In this document: positions 8,810 to 16,668 of the stretch, one piece after another | Numbering within the stretch: position 1 is the first letter of the stretch | Layout: each line of letters begins with the position of its first letter | Source: Streptomyces paradoxus | GTDB taxonomy: Bacteria > Actinomycetota > Actinomycetes > Streptomycetales > Streptomycetaceae | Direction of reading: 5' to 3' | DNA length: 64,000 bases | Assembly (NCBI RefSeq): GCF_014202475.1 | Contig: NZ_JACHGV010000013.1 | Location: forward strand, 1-64,000 | The notes under the pieces: generated by a model | Told to the model about the DNA's origin: nothing | The model's database searches: none | The model's input: the letters and a program-made list of their open reading frames with translations, nothing else | Program-made: the position numbers and the translations under genes

Positions 8810-9916
8810 GTGCGTGACGTTCTCCCGGTGCTCGGCCGCTGGTACGCGGCCGGCGTCCCGTTCGGCCTCGCCACGGTCGTCGGGGTCAGCCGCAGCGCAC
8901 CGCGCGACCCGGGCGCGGCGATGGCGGTGGGCCCGGACGAGCAGGTCGTGGGCAGCGTGTCCGGCGGGTGCGTCGAGGGCGCGGTGTTCGATCTGGCGCA
9001 GGAGGTCGCCGCGGGCGGCGAGGCCCGTCTGGAGACCTTCGGCTACAGCGACGAGGACGCCTTCGCGGTCGGCCTGACCTGCGGCGGCGAGATCACCGTC
9101 CTGGTGCGCGCGGTCACGCCCGAGCGGGATCCCGGCTTCGGCGCGGTCGCGGACGCGGTCGCCGCGGGCGAGCCCGTCACGGTGGCGACCGTGACCGACG
9201 GGCCGGCGCCGCGCGGGGCGGCCCTCGCCGTCTGGCCGGACCGGGCCCTCGGCACGCTCGGCGCGAGCGGCCTGGACGCGGCCGTGACCGCCGACGCCCG
9301 CGGCGAACTCGCACTCGGCGCCACCGGCCTGCGGCACTACGGGCCCGAGGGGCAGCGCCGCGAGGACTCCGTGAGCGTGTTCCTGCAGTCCTTCGCGCCG
9401 CCGCCCCGGATGCTGGTCTTCGGCGCGATCGACTACGCGGCGGCCGTGGCCCGCATCGGGGATTTCCTCGGCTACCGGGTCACCGTCTGCGACGCCCGCC
9501 CCGTCTTCGCCACTCCCCGGCGCTTCCCCGAGGGCGTCGAGGTGGTCGCGCAGTGGCCGCACCGCTACCTGCGCGAGACCGGCACGGACGAGCGCACGGT
9601 GATCTGCGTCCTGACGCACGACCCGAAGTTCGACGTGCCGCTGCTGACGGAGGCGCTGCGCCGCCCGGCCGCCTACATCGGGGCGATGGGCAGCCGCCGT
9701 ACCCATGCCGAGCGGGCGGAACGGCTGGCCGAGGCCGGGCTGACGGAGTCCGAGCTGTCCCGGCTGCGCTCACCGGTCGGTCTCGACCTGGGGGCCCGTA
9801 CGCCCGAGGAGGTGGCGGTGTCCGTCGCCGCCGAGATCGTGGCGCTGCGCTGGGGCGGCAGCGGCGCGCCGCTGTCCGCGACGGAGGGGGCGGTGCATCC
9901 GCACCGGTCCTCCTGA
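8810..9916 (+). CDS. XdhC/CoxI family protein
   Basis: A 368-residue XdhC/CoxI-family protein; members help insert or sulfurate the molybdenum cofactor of xanthine dehydrogenase-type enzymes. The N-terminal domain has GSVSGGCVEGAVF and LTCGGEITVLV, and the C-terminal Rossmann-like domain has VFGAIDYAAAVARIGDFLGYRVTVCDAR, then YIGAMGSRRTHAERAERL and GLDLGARTPEEVAVSVAAEI. GTG at 8810 follows AAGGAG; the frame extends upstream to 8717 but without a better start. No molybdoenzyme subunits lie nearby. The 193-nt gap upstream holds the divergent promoters and small inverted repeats of unclear meaning. Confidence 0.88.
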   Translation: MRDVLPVLGRWYAAGVPFGLATVVGVSRSAPRDPGAAMAVGPDEQVVGSVSGGCVEGAVFDLAQEVAAGGEARLETFGYSDEDAFAVGLTCGGEITVLVRAVTPERDPGFGAVADAVAAGEPVTVATVTDGPAPRGAALAVWPDRALGTLGASGLDAAVTADARGELALGATGLRHYGPEGQRREDSVSVFLQSFAPPPRMLVFGAIDYAAAVARIGDFLGYRVTVCDARPVFATPRRFPEGVEVVAQWPHRYLRETGTDERTVICVLTHDPKFDVPLLTEALRRPAAYIGAMGSRRTHAERAERLAEAGLTESELSRLRSPVGLDLGARTPEEVAVSVAAEIVALRWGGSGAPLSATEGAVHPHRSS

Positions 9917-10003
9917 TCATCAGCGCCGCTCCCGGTCACGCCGCCATCGATCCGGGTCCGTACGATCGTGTCGCCCCATCAGCACATCAGCGAAGGGAAT
10001 CCC

Positions 10004-10336
10004 ATGATCTTCATCACCGCCAAGTTCCGGGTCCGCCCCGAGCACGCCGACCGCTGGCCCGAGATCTCCGCCGACTTCACCCGGGCGACGCGCGCCGAGC
10101 CCGGCTGCCTGTGGTTCGACTGGTCGCGCAGCGTGGACGATCCGTCGGAGTACGTCCTGGTCGAGGCCTTCCGCGACGACGCGGCCGGAGCGGCGCACGT
10201 GCAGTCCGCGCATTTCAAGGCCGCGCAGCAGACGCTGCCCCCGCATCTGGCCGAGACACCGCGCATCGTGAACGCGAACGTCCCGCAGGACGACTGGTCG
10301 CTCCTCGGCGAGATGGCGGTGCCGGGACAGGAGTAG
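10004..10336 (+). CDS. Antibiotic biosynthesis monooxygenase (ABM/YgiN-like) protein
   Basis: A 110-residue single-domain ABM-fold protein (ITAKFRVRPEHADRWPEI, EPGCLWFDWSRSVDDPSEYVLVEAF, HFKAAQQTLP). Such dimeric alpha-beta barrels include cofactor-free monooxygenases and quinol oxygenases as well as non-enzymatic proteins. ATG at 10004 follows AAGGGA. It stands alone between the XdhC gene and the oxidoreductase pair, on the same strand, so co-transcription is possible but not shown. Confidence 0.85.
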   Translation: MIFITAKFRVRPEHADRWPEISADFTRATRAEPGCLWFDWSRSVDDPSEYVLVEAFRDDAAGAAHVQSAHFKAAQQTLPPHLAETPRIVNANVPQDDWSLLGEMAVPGQE

Positions 10337-10468
10337 CCCTCGGCCCAGGGCCGCCCACCGGCATGAGCGGTAAGTCGTAGCCGACCAGCTCTTGCCTCGG
10401 ACGGCGGGCACCCGTACGCTCACGGCCGTACCGACTGGACGGTATGCAGCCGAGGAGAGTCGCCGCAT

Positions 10469-11476
10469 ATGAGCACGATCAACCACCAGATACGCCTGGC
10501 CGCACGTCCCGTGGGAGAGCCGCGTCCCACCGACTGGCAGCACGCCGAGGAGCCGGCCGGGCAGCCGGGCGACGGGGAGTTCCTGGTCCAGGTGCTCTGC
10601 CTGTCGATCGACCCGGCGATGCGCGGATGGATGAACGCGGGCAGGTCCTACATCCGCCCGGTGGAGATCGGCGAGGTGATGCGCGCCGGCGCCGTGGGCA
10701 GGGTGGTCGCCTCCCGGCACTCCGGGTTCGCGGTCGGCGACCATGTGTCGGGCACGTTCGGCGTGCAGGAGTACTGCGTGTCGGACGGGCGCGGCGTGAC
10801 CAAGGTCGACCCCGCGGCGGCCCCCTTGCCGACCTATCTCGGCACGCTCGGCATGTCGGGGCTGACGGCCTACTTCGGTCTGATCGAGGTCGGGCGTCCC
10901 GAGCCGGGGCAGACCGTCGTGGTCTCCGGAGCGGCCGGGGCCGTCGGCAGCGTCGTCGGGCAGATCGCCAAGATCCTCGGCTGCCGGGTCATCGGCATCG
11001 CCGGCGGCGAGGCCAAGTGCCGGATGGTGGTGGACGAGTTCGGGTTCGACGCCGCGATCGACTACCAGAACGAGGACGTCCGCAAGGCGCTGCGCGAGCA
11101 CGCCCCCGACGGCGTCGACGTGTACTTCGACAACGTCGGCGGCGACGTTCTGGACGCCGTGCTGCTGCGGCTGGCGCGCGGCGCCCGCGTCGTCGTCTGC
11201 GGCGCGATCTCCCAGTACAACAGCACCAAGCCGCAAGGCCCCGCCAACTACCTGTCCCTGCTGGTGAACCGCGCCTCCATGACGGGCATCGTGGTGTTCG
11301 ACTACGCCGACCGGTACGCGGAGGGCATCGCGCAGATGGCCACGTGGCGGGCCGAGGGCCGGCTGAAGTCCCTGGAGGACGTGGTGTCCGGCTCGGTCGC
11401 GGAGTTCCCCGAGACCCTGATGCGCCTGTTCCGCGGTGACAACCACGGCAAGCTGGTGCTGAAGATCGCGGACTGA
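10469..11476 (+). CDS. NADP-dependent MDR oxidoreductase (CurA/prostaglandin reductase-like)
   Basis: A 335-residue medium-chain reductase without catalytic zinc, close to the CurA / prostaglandin reductase group that reduces alpha,beta-unsaturated ketones with NADPH. Visible signatures are SIDPAMRGWMN near residue 50, GTLGMSGLTAYFGL near 128, the nucleotide-binding VSGAAGAVGSVVGQIAK near 152, and VDVYFDNVGGDVLDAVL. The start lies 19 nt after a GAGGAGAG-like site. Only 26 nt separate it from the following alcohol dehydrogenase gene, suggesting one operon. Confidence 0.88.
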   Translation: MSTINHQIRLAARPVGEPRPTDWQHAEEPAGQPGDGEFLVQVLCLSIDPAMRGWMNAGRSYIRPVEIGEVMRAGAVGRVVASRHSGFAVGDHVSGTFGVQEYCVSDGRGVTKVDPAAAPLPTYLGTLGMSGLTAYFGLIEVGRPEPGQTVVVSGAAGAVGSVVGQIAKILGCRVIGIAGGEAKCRMVVDEFGFDAAIDYQNEDVRKALREHAPDGVDVYFDNVGGDVLDAVLLRLARGARVVVCGAISQYNSTKPQGPANYLSLLVNRASMTGIVVFDYADRYAEGIAQMATWRAEGRLKSLEDVVSGSVAEFPETLMRLFRGDNHGKLVLKIAD

Positions 11477-11502
11477 CGGGTCCGAGGAGAGGGAGAGATC
11501 CG

Positions 11503-12555
11503 ATGAAGGCACTGACTTACCACGGCCGTCACGACATCCGCTACGGGGAGGTCCCCGACCCGGCCGTCACCGGCCCCGCCGACGCGGTGGTGCGGGTGAC
11601 CGCGGCCGGGATCTGCGGCAGCGACCTGCACATCTACAGCGGCAACGGGTTCAGCCCGGAACTGGGCTACACACCGGGACACGAGTGCGTCGGCGTGGTC
11701 GTCGACACCGGGGGCCAGGTCACCCGGTTCAAGCCCGGCGACCGGGTCCTGGTGCCCGCCTCCGTCGGCTGCGCGCAGTGCGGACAGTGTGCGGCCGGGT
11801 TCACCGCCCGCTGCGAGCGCGCCAAGTCGAGCACGGAGCTCTGCTACGGAGTGAGCCCGAAGCTCCCGGGCAGCCAGGCGCAACTCCTGGCCGTGCCCTG
11901 CGCCGACGTCAATCTGGTGCACGTGCCCGAGGACATCTCCGACGACGCCGCAGTCGTCCTGACGGACAACGCTCCCACCGCCTGGTACGGCTGCCGCCGT
12001 GCCCGCATCCAGCCCGGTGAGACCGTCCTGGTCATCGGCCTCGGCCCGGTCGGCCTCATGGCCGCCCAGTCCGCCTTCGCGATGGGCGCGGCCCGGGTGC
12101 TGGGTGTGGATCTGGTCGCGGAGCGCCGCGCCTTCGCCGCGGGTCTGGGCGTCGAGCCGGTCGAGGGCGACGACGCGCGGGCGGCCATCCGGGACATGAC
12201 CGCCGGCCGTGGGCCGGACGCCGTGGTGGAGGCCGTGGGCTCCGACGCCACCATCGAACTCGCCCTCAAGGCCGTCCGGCAGGCGGGCCGGGTCAGCGTC
12301 ATCGGGGTCAGCCAGAACAAGGCCTTCCCTTTCCACATGTACCTGGCGCAGGTCAAGGAACTGGAGTTCGCCATCGGGCTGTGCTCGGTGCACTACGAAC
12401 TCCCTCCTCTGATCGCCCTCACCCGTGCCGGCCGGCTCCAGCCCGAGGTCGTCGTCTCCCACCGCTTCGCCCTCTCCGAAGGCCCGGCCGCGTACGAACT
12501 GTTCGCGAGCCGCTCCGACGGCGTCCGCAAGATCCTTCTCGACCCGGCCGGCTGA
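11503..12555 (+). CDS. Zinc-dependent alcohol dehydrogenase family protein
   Basis: A 350-residue MDR enzyme with catalytic-zinc motif GHECVGVVVDTGG near residue 64. The structural-zinc loop has four cysteines in C-x2-C-x2-C-x7-C spacing (CAQCGQCAAGFTARC). The Rossmann motif is GLGPVGLMAAQ near 180. The catalytic Cys lies in AAGICGSDLH. Family members oxidise alcohols, polyols or amino alcohols with NAD(P); the substrate cannot be read from sequence. The start follows GAGGAGAGGGAGAG. It is probably co-transcribed with the reductase gene 26 nt upstream. Confidence 0.88.
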   Translation: MKALTYHGRHDIRYGEVPDPAVTGPADAVVRVTAAGICGSDLHIYSGNGFSPELGYTPGHECVGVVVDTGGQVTRFKPGDRVLVPASVGCAQCGQCAAGFTARCERAKSSTELCYGVSPKLPGSQAQLLAVPCADVNLVHVPEDISDDAAVVLTDNAPTAWYGCRRARIQPGETVLVIGLGPVGLMAAQSAFAMGAARVLGVDLVAERRAFAAGLGVEPVEGDDARAAIRDMTAGRGPDAVVEAVGSDATIELALKAVRQAGRVSVIGVSQNKAFPFHMYLAQVKELEFAIGLCSVHYELPPLIALTRAGRLQPEVVVSHRFALSEGPAAYELFASRSDGVRKILLDPAG

Positions 12556-12630
12556 CCGCTCCCGGCCACTCGCCTGCCCGGCGTTCAGCCGGTCTCCTGG
12601 GGTGAGCACCCCCGGAGACAGGAGGCCGCC

Positions 12631-13221
12631 ATGTCACAGCGCCACGAAGCCGCCCGACCGGCCCGTCCGCGGCTGACGCCGCTCCCCGAGGCACAGTGGG
12701 AGGCGCGGACCCGGGAACTGCTGACCATCGCTCCGCGCGACCCCGGGGGCGGGGTCCCGAACATCTTCACCACGCTCGTCCGCCATCCCGATCTCTACGA
12801 GCAGTTCCTGCCGTTCGGCGGCCAGTTGCTCGTCGGCGGCCGACTGCCGGGCGAGCTGCGCGAGTTACTGATCCTGCGCACGGCGTGGAACACCGGCGCA
12901 CGGTACGAATGGGGCCGGCACCTTCCCCTGGCGAGGGCCGAGGGCGTCACGGACGCGGACATCGACCGCGTCGGCGAAGGACCGGAGGCACCCGGCTGGA
13001 CGGGCCTGCAGAGGCACTTGATCCGGGCGGCGGACGAACTGAACCGCGATGCCACGGTGTCCGACACCACCTGGGAGGGTCTGGCCGAGCACTTCGGCGA
13101 AGCCGAACTGATCGAGATCGTCATGCTGGTGGGGCAGTACCACATGGTGGCCTTCTTCCTGAAGGCCACCGGCGTGGAACTGGAGCCCGGTTTCGACGCC
13201 ACCGGCTTCGCGGAGTCGTAA
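12631..13221 (+). CDS. Carboxymuconolactone decarboxylase (AhpD-like) family protein with a TTA codon
   Basis: A 196-residue CMD-family protein (LPGELRELLILRTAWNTGARYEWGRHLPLARAEG, then a second helical part). The CxxC pair of peroxidase-type AhpD is absent, the position reading ARYEWGRH, so it is closer to the YEWGxH group of unknown activity. Leu in RELLIL is encoded by TTA at 12865-12867; in Streptomyces TTA needs the bldA tRNA, so expression may be developmentally limited. It follows a GACAGGAGG ribosome binding site. Confidence 0.85.
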   Translation: MSQRHEAARPARPRLTPLPEAQWEARTRELLTIAPRDPGGGVPNIFTTLVRHPDLYEQFLPFGGQLLVGGRLPGELRELLILRTAWNTGARYEWGRHLPLARAEGVTDADIDRVGEGPEAPGWTGLQRHLIRAADELNRDATVSDTTWEGLAEHFGEAELIEIVMLVGQYHMVAFFLKATGVELEPGFDATGFAES

Positions 13222-13626
13222 AGAAACCACGGGCGAGGGACGCCCCGGAGCCACCGAACCTCACCTGACCGGCCGCGAGGTGCTCGTGGCCGGTGCGGGC
13301 ACGGCATGGGAGGCCGCGGAGGCCGCCGCGTGCCCGCTCTCCGGCCGCGCCTGCGCCCCTACGTCCGCGAGTACCGCTTCGGGCCCGCTCGTCCGCGCGT
13401 GCCCCCGTGCCGGCGCCATCCCCATTCGGCCAACTCCTGGTTCGCCGATGGACACGGGCCGGTCTGAATGGAACGCTCCCTCCAGACCGCGGGCTGCGCC
13501 CGGAAGGCGCGCCCTCGGACGCGCCGACGCCGTTTCCCGTACGAGCCGCGCATCGCTCACCAGCACGAAGTCCTCGCAGAAGCCGAGTCCTGGTACGCCC
13601 GGATGCCTCGCCGAGAGGGGTTCCCC
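13222..13626. other. 405-nt stretch without a supported gene
   Basis: Between the CMD gene and the beta-helix gene no frame has both a credible start and recognisable content. A short frame around 13330-13420 reads RPRLRPYVREYRFG, faintly like the start of an AraC-type regulator, but it breaks down quickly. The last 40 nt hold the ribosome binding site of the next gene. Confidence 0.5.
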
Positions 13627-14865
13627 ATGAAACGCACAGCCGTCACGGCCGCGATCGCCGCAGTCCTCCTCGCCACCGCCGCGCCTCCCGTCGCCCATGC
13701 CGCCGCGCCCGTGGACTCCGGTCCTGCGGAGTTCACCGTGGACACCACGTCCGACGCGGTCGACGCCGACGGCGCGGACGGCCGGTGCCGCACCGCCTCG
13801 GGTGGGTGCAGCCTGCGTGCCGCGGTGATGGCCGCCAACGCCCGGCCGGGCAGTACGATCACGGTGCCTCCCGGCCACTACCGGCTGACGATCCCGCCCG
13901 ACCCGCGGCTGATCATCGGCGACAACCCCGACCCCACCACGGGCGACCTGAACGTCGCCGCCCCCACCACGATCAAGGGGGCGGGCGCACGGACCACCGT
14001 CATCGACGCCAACCGCCTGGACCGGGCCTTCCGCATGCAGGCGGACTCCCGGCTGTCCGATCTGACGATCACCGGCGGGGTGGCCAGGCAACGCGAACTG
14101 CCCATCACCGACACCGGTGGTGGCGCGATCGCCAACGGACACCACATGACGCTGCGCCGGGTCACCGTGAGCGGGAACTCCGCCGGTTACGGCGGCGGCA
14201 TCTTCAATGTCCCGGACTCCCACCTCGACCTGATCGAGAGCACCGTCAGCGGGAACGCCGCGGGAGAGGCCGGCGGCATCAGGTTCGACGACACCGGCAC
14301 CGTGACCAACTCGACGATCGCGGACAACCGGGTGACGAACCCCGGCGACCGCCCCGGGAGCCTCGCCGGTTACGGCGGAGGCATCGACATCCGCGGCACC
14401 GGGCTCGTGAAGATCCTCAACTCGACCATCACCGGCAACCGTTCCAGCGATGGCGGAGGCGGGATCAATATCGCCCCCGCCTATCTCGACAGTCTGCCCG
14501 CACCGATCCCCGACCTCGTCGATCTGCCCCTCGGGCGCATGACGCTGCGCAACTCCGTCATCGCGGACAACACCGTCGACGGGGCGCCCGCCGACTGCAA
14601 GAAGGCCTTCGCCACCATCACGTCGCAGGGCCACAACCTCGACGGCGACGGCAGCTGCCGGCTGACCGCCGCGGGCGATCTGCCCAGCCGCACCCCCGTG
14701 ACCGGACCGCTGGCGAACAACGGCGGCCCCACCGACACGGTCGCGCTGCTGCCCGGCAGCCCCGGCCTGGACGCGGCCGACGACTGCCCGGCCACCGACC
14801 AGCGTGGCGTCACGCGTCCCCAGGGCGCCGGCTGCGACATCGGCTCCTACGAGGCCGTGTCATGA
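13627..14865 (+). CDS. Secreted right-handed beta-helix protein with CSLREA-like and anchor-Q-like ends
   Basis: A 412-residue exported protein. Residues 1-25 are a signal peptide (TAVTAAIAAVLLATAAPPVAHA). A CSLREA-type opening follows (GGCSLRAAVMAANA), then parallel beta-helix coils with recurrent N-S-T-I-x-x-N and GGGI motifs (VTVSGNSAGYGGGIFN, STVSGNAAGEAGGIRF, STITGNRSSDGGGGIN). It ends LANNGGPTDTVALLPGSPGLDAA through CDIGSYE, the signature of choice-of-anchor Q proteins. Such proteins are extracellular and often bind or cleave polysaccharide, but no catalytic residues are evident. ATG at 13627 follows GAGAGGGG. Confidence 0.86.
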   Translation: MKRTAVTAAIAAVLLATAAPPVAHAAAPVDSGPAEFTVDTTSDAVDADGADGRCRTASGGCSLRAAVMAANARPGSTITVPPGHYRLTIPPDPRLIIGDNPDPTTGDLNVAAPTTIKGAGARTTVIDANRLDRAFRMQADSRLSDLTITGGVARQRELPITDTGGGAIANGHHMTLRRVTVSGNSAGYGGGIFNVPDSHLDLIESTVSGNAAGEAGGIRFDDTGTVTNSTIADNRVTNPGDRPGSLAGYGGGIDIRGTGLVKILNSTITGNRSSDGGGGINIAPAYLDSLPAPIPDLVDLPLGRMTLRNSVIADNTVDGAPADCKKAFATITSQGHNLDGDGSCRLTAAGDLPSRTPVTGPLANNGGPTDTVALLPGSPGLDAADDCPATDQRGVTRPQGAGCDIGSYEAVS

Positions 14866-14895
14866 CCCCGCGCCACGCGCGATCGGGGCAGGACC

Positions 14896-15561
14896 TCAGG
14901 ACGCGGGCCTGGGCGTGATCCCGGCGGAGGTGCCGTCCCCGCGATGGGCGGCCCGCACGGTAACGCCGTGGTGGGCGGCCAGCGCCAGCAGGGCCACGCG
15001 CAGCGGTTCGGTCTCCAGGACGGCGTCCGGCTCGAACCAACGGGCCACCGCGGTTCCGCTCGTCATCCTCAGCGTGAAACGCGCCAGCTCGTCCGCCTGG
15101 TCGGGGCGGTCACGCAGGGCGAAGACGGAGCTGATGGAATCCCGGGACCAGGCCACCAGCGCGTCACGGTAGTGCCGCACCTCGGCCACGGCCGCCGCAC
15201 TGGCGTCCTTCTGCACCATGCCCAGCCCCAACAGCAGCTTCACACCTCGCGGGTGATGCCGGAAGGCGCCCGCGAGGTTCGTGAGGAAGGTGTCCAGGCG
15301 CTGCGCGACATCGGCGCCCGGGACCTCGGCCGGGGGCAGGGCGGCCAGCAGTGCGGTTCTGGCGCGCTCCAGCACCGCGACGTAGATCCCGTCCTTGCTG
15401 CGGAAGTGCCAGTAGATCGAACTCACCGGCAGACCGCACGCGTTGGAGATCATCGAGATGGACGTGGCGGCGTAGCCGTGGCGCGACATCAACTCGCCGG
15501 CGGTGTCCAGTATCGCGTCACGGGACCGCGCGCCACGGTCCAGGGCCGGTGCCTGCGTCAT
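14896..15561 (-). CDS. TetR/AcrR family transcriptional regulator
   Basis: A 221-residue TetR-type regulator. The HTH lies near residues 15-60 (HGYAATSISMISNACGLPVSSIYWHFRSKDGIY), followed by a helical domain (VAQRLDTFLTNLAGAFRHHPRGVKLLL). The ATG at 15561 (MTQAPALD) was taken as the start; the frame runs on to 15663 through what is decayed methyltransferase sequence. It converges on the beta-helix gene with a 30-nt gap. The remnant immediately upstream suggests the original neighbourhood has been rearranged. Confidence 0.87.
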   Translation of the reverse strand: MTQAPALDRGARSRDAILDTAGELMSRHGYAATSISMISNACGLPVSSIYWHFRSKDGIYVAVLERARTALLAALPPAEVPGADVAQRLDTFLTNLAGAFRHHPRGVKLLLGLGMVQKDASAAAVAEVRHYRDALVAWSRDSISSVFALRDRPDQADELARFTLRMTSGTAVARWFEPDAVLETEPLRVALLALAAHHGVTVRAAHRGDGTSAGITPRPAS

Positions 15562-15571
15562 GGGGCCGACT

Positions 15572-15849
15572 CTAAGGGAGAAGCCGCGAGCCGTCGCCGT
15601 CCTCGACCACCAGCCACACGCCGGGGCGCAGCGCCTGGACCATGGTGCGCAGCGCGGCATCACGCTCGGCCACGTACACCAGGAGGAGACGGGCGTGGAC
15701 CAGGTCGAAGGGCCCGGCCGGGGGTGCGTCGCGGCCGACGTCGTGGCGGAGCACCTCGACTCCCCCGGCCAGCGCGTCGAAGCGCGTTCCGGCCTCGGCC
15801 TGCCGGTTGTCCAGGAGGTACCCCTCGTCCTGACCCGTGCGGCGATCCT
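15572..15849 (-). pseudogene. Remnant of a class I SAM-dependent methyltransferase
   Basis: The minus-strand frame has no usable start and is bounded by stops. It reads GQDEGYLLDNRQAEAGTRF, the usual N-terminal part of a Streptomyces methyltransferase, then jumps to VEVLRHDVGRDAPPAGPFD and continues FDLVHARLLLVYVAERDAALRTMVQALRPG. The GxGxG SAM-binding region expected between these parts is missing, and the C-terminal half is lost after LVVEDGDGSRLLP. Together these indicate an internal deletion and truncation. It is not expected to make an active enzyme. Confidence 0.7.
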
Positions 15850-15871
15850 GTCACGGGCCCGGCCGGCAGGT

Positions 15872-16381
15872 TCAGCGCGGTGCGCGGGGCGGCAGCCGGT
15901 GCAGTTCCACGTCCGTGAGCAGCCCCTCGGTGACCGTGGCGGTCATGTACGTGCAGTGCGGCTGGCGGCGGCGGTCCGTCGGGGAACCCGGGTTGAGCAG
16001 GCGCAGGCCGGTGGGAGCCGTGGTGTCCCAGGGGATGTGACTGTGACCGAAGACCAGCACGTCCAGATCGGGGAAGCGGGCGACGCACCGCTGTTCCCGG
16101 CCCTGCTTGGCGCCCGTCTCGTGGATCACGCCGAACCGCACCCCTTCCAGTTCGGCGTACGCCACCTCCGGCAGCCGGGCGCGCAGCTCCGGCCCGTCGT
16201 TGTTGCCGTACACCCCGACGAGCCGACGGCAGCGGGCCTCCAGCAGATCGAGGGTGTCCGCGTCGACCCAGTCCCCGGCGTGGAGGACGACGTCGGCGTG
16301 CGGGAGTTCGGCGAGCAGGGGTGCGGGCAGGCTCTTGGCACGCTTGGGCAGGTGGGTGTCGGACATCAGGAGCAGTCGCAC
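15872..16381 (-). CDS. YfcE/MJ0936-type metallophosphoesterase
   Basis: A 169-residue phosphodiesterase of the small YfcE/MJ0936 type. Metal-binding motifs are in order: MSDTHLP at residues 6-12, LHAGDWVD near 35, GNND near 59, and GHSHIPW near 112 with the final LLNPGSPT loop. Members hydrolyse cyclic or bis-phosphodiester substrates with Mn2+; the substrate is unknown. The divergent glycosyltransferase gene begins 287 nt away, and that gap should contain both promoters. Confidence 0.88.
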   Translation of the reverse strand: MRLLLMSDTHLPKRAKSLPAPLLAELPHADVVLHAGDWVDADTLDLLEARCRRLVGVYGNNDGPELRARLPEVAYAELEGVRFGVIHETGAKQGREQRCVARFPDLDVLVFGHSHIPWDTTAPTGLRLLNPGSPTDRRRQPHCTYMTATVTEGLLTDVELHRLPPRAPR

Positions 16382-16668
16382 ATCATCACCCTAGAGGGTG
16401 CCGTTCCCTGTCCACTTACACGGATGAATCGCCGCGGCCCGCTGTGGCGCCTGCGTACCGTGGGGCAGGGATACGGAGTGGAGGTCTCCGGCCGAAGCCC
16501 ACTTTGACCGTGAACAGACAGACACCGCAGCTCAATTGCCCCGCGGTCAGAGATGATCACGGCGAGGTCTCGAAAGGTGAGGCGGCCTCGCCGAGCGGGT
16601 TAGCATCGGGCAACACGCAGTACAACAGGACGTCTACGGCGAGCGACCCGAAGGGGCCCGGAAACCCG

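Noticed and set aside
13330..13440. Start of an AraC-type regulator (RPRLRPYVREYRFG)
   Set aside because: Only about 15 residues look family-like and the frame then loses any resemblance.
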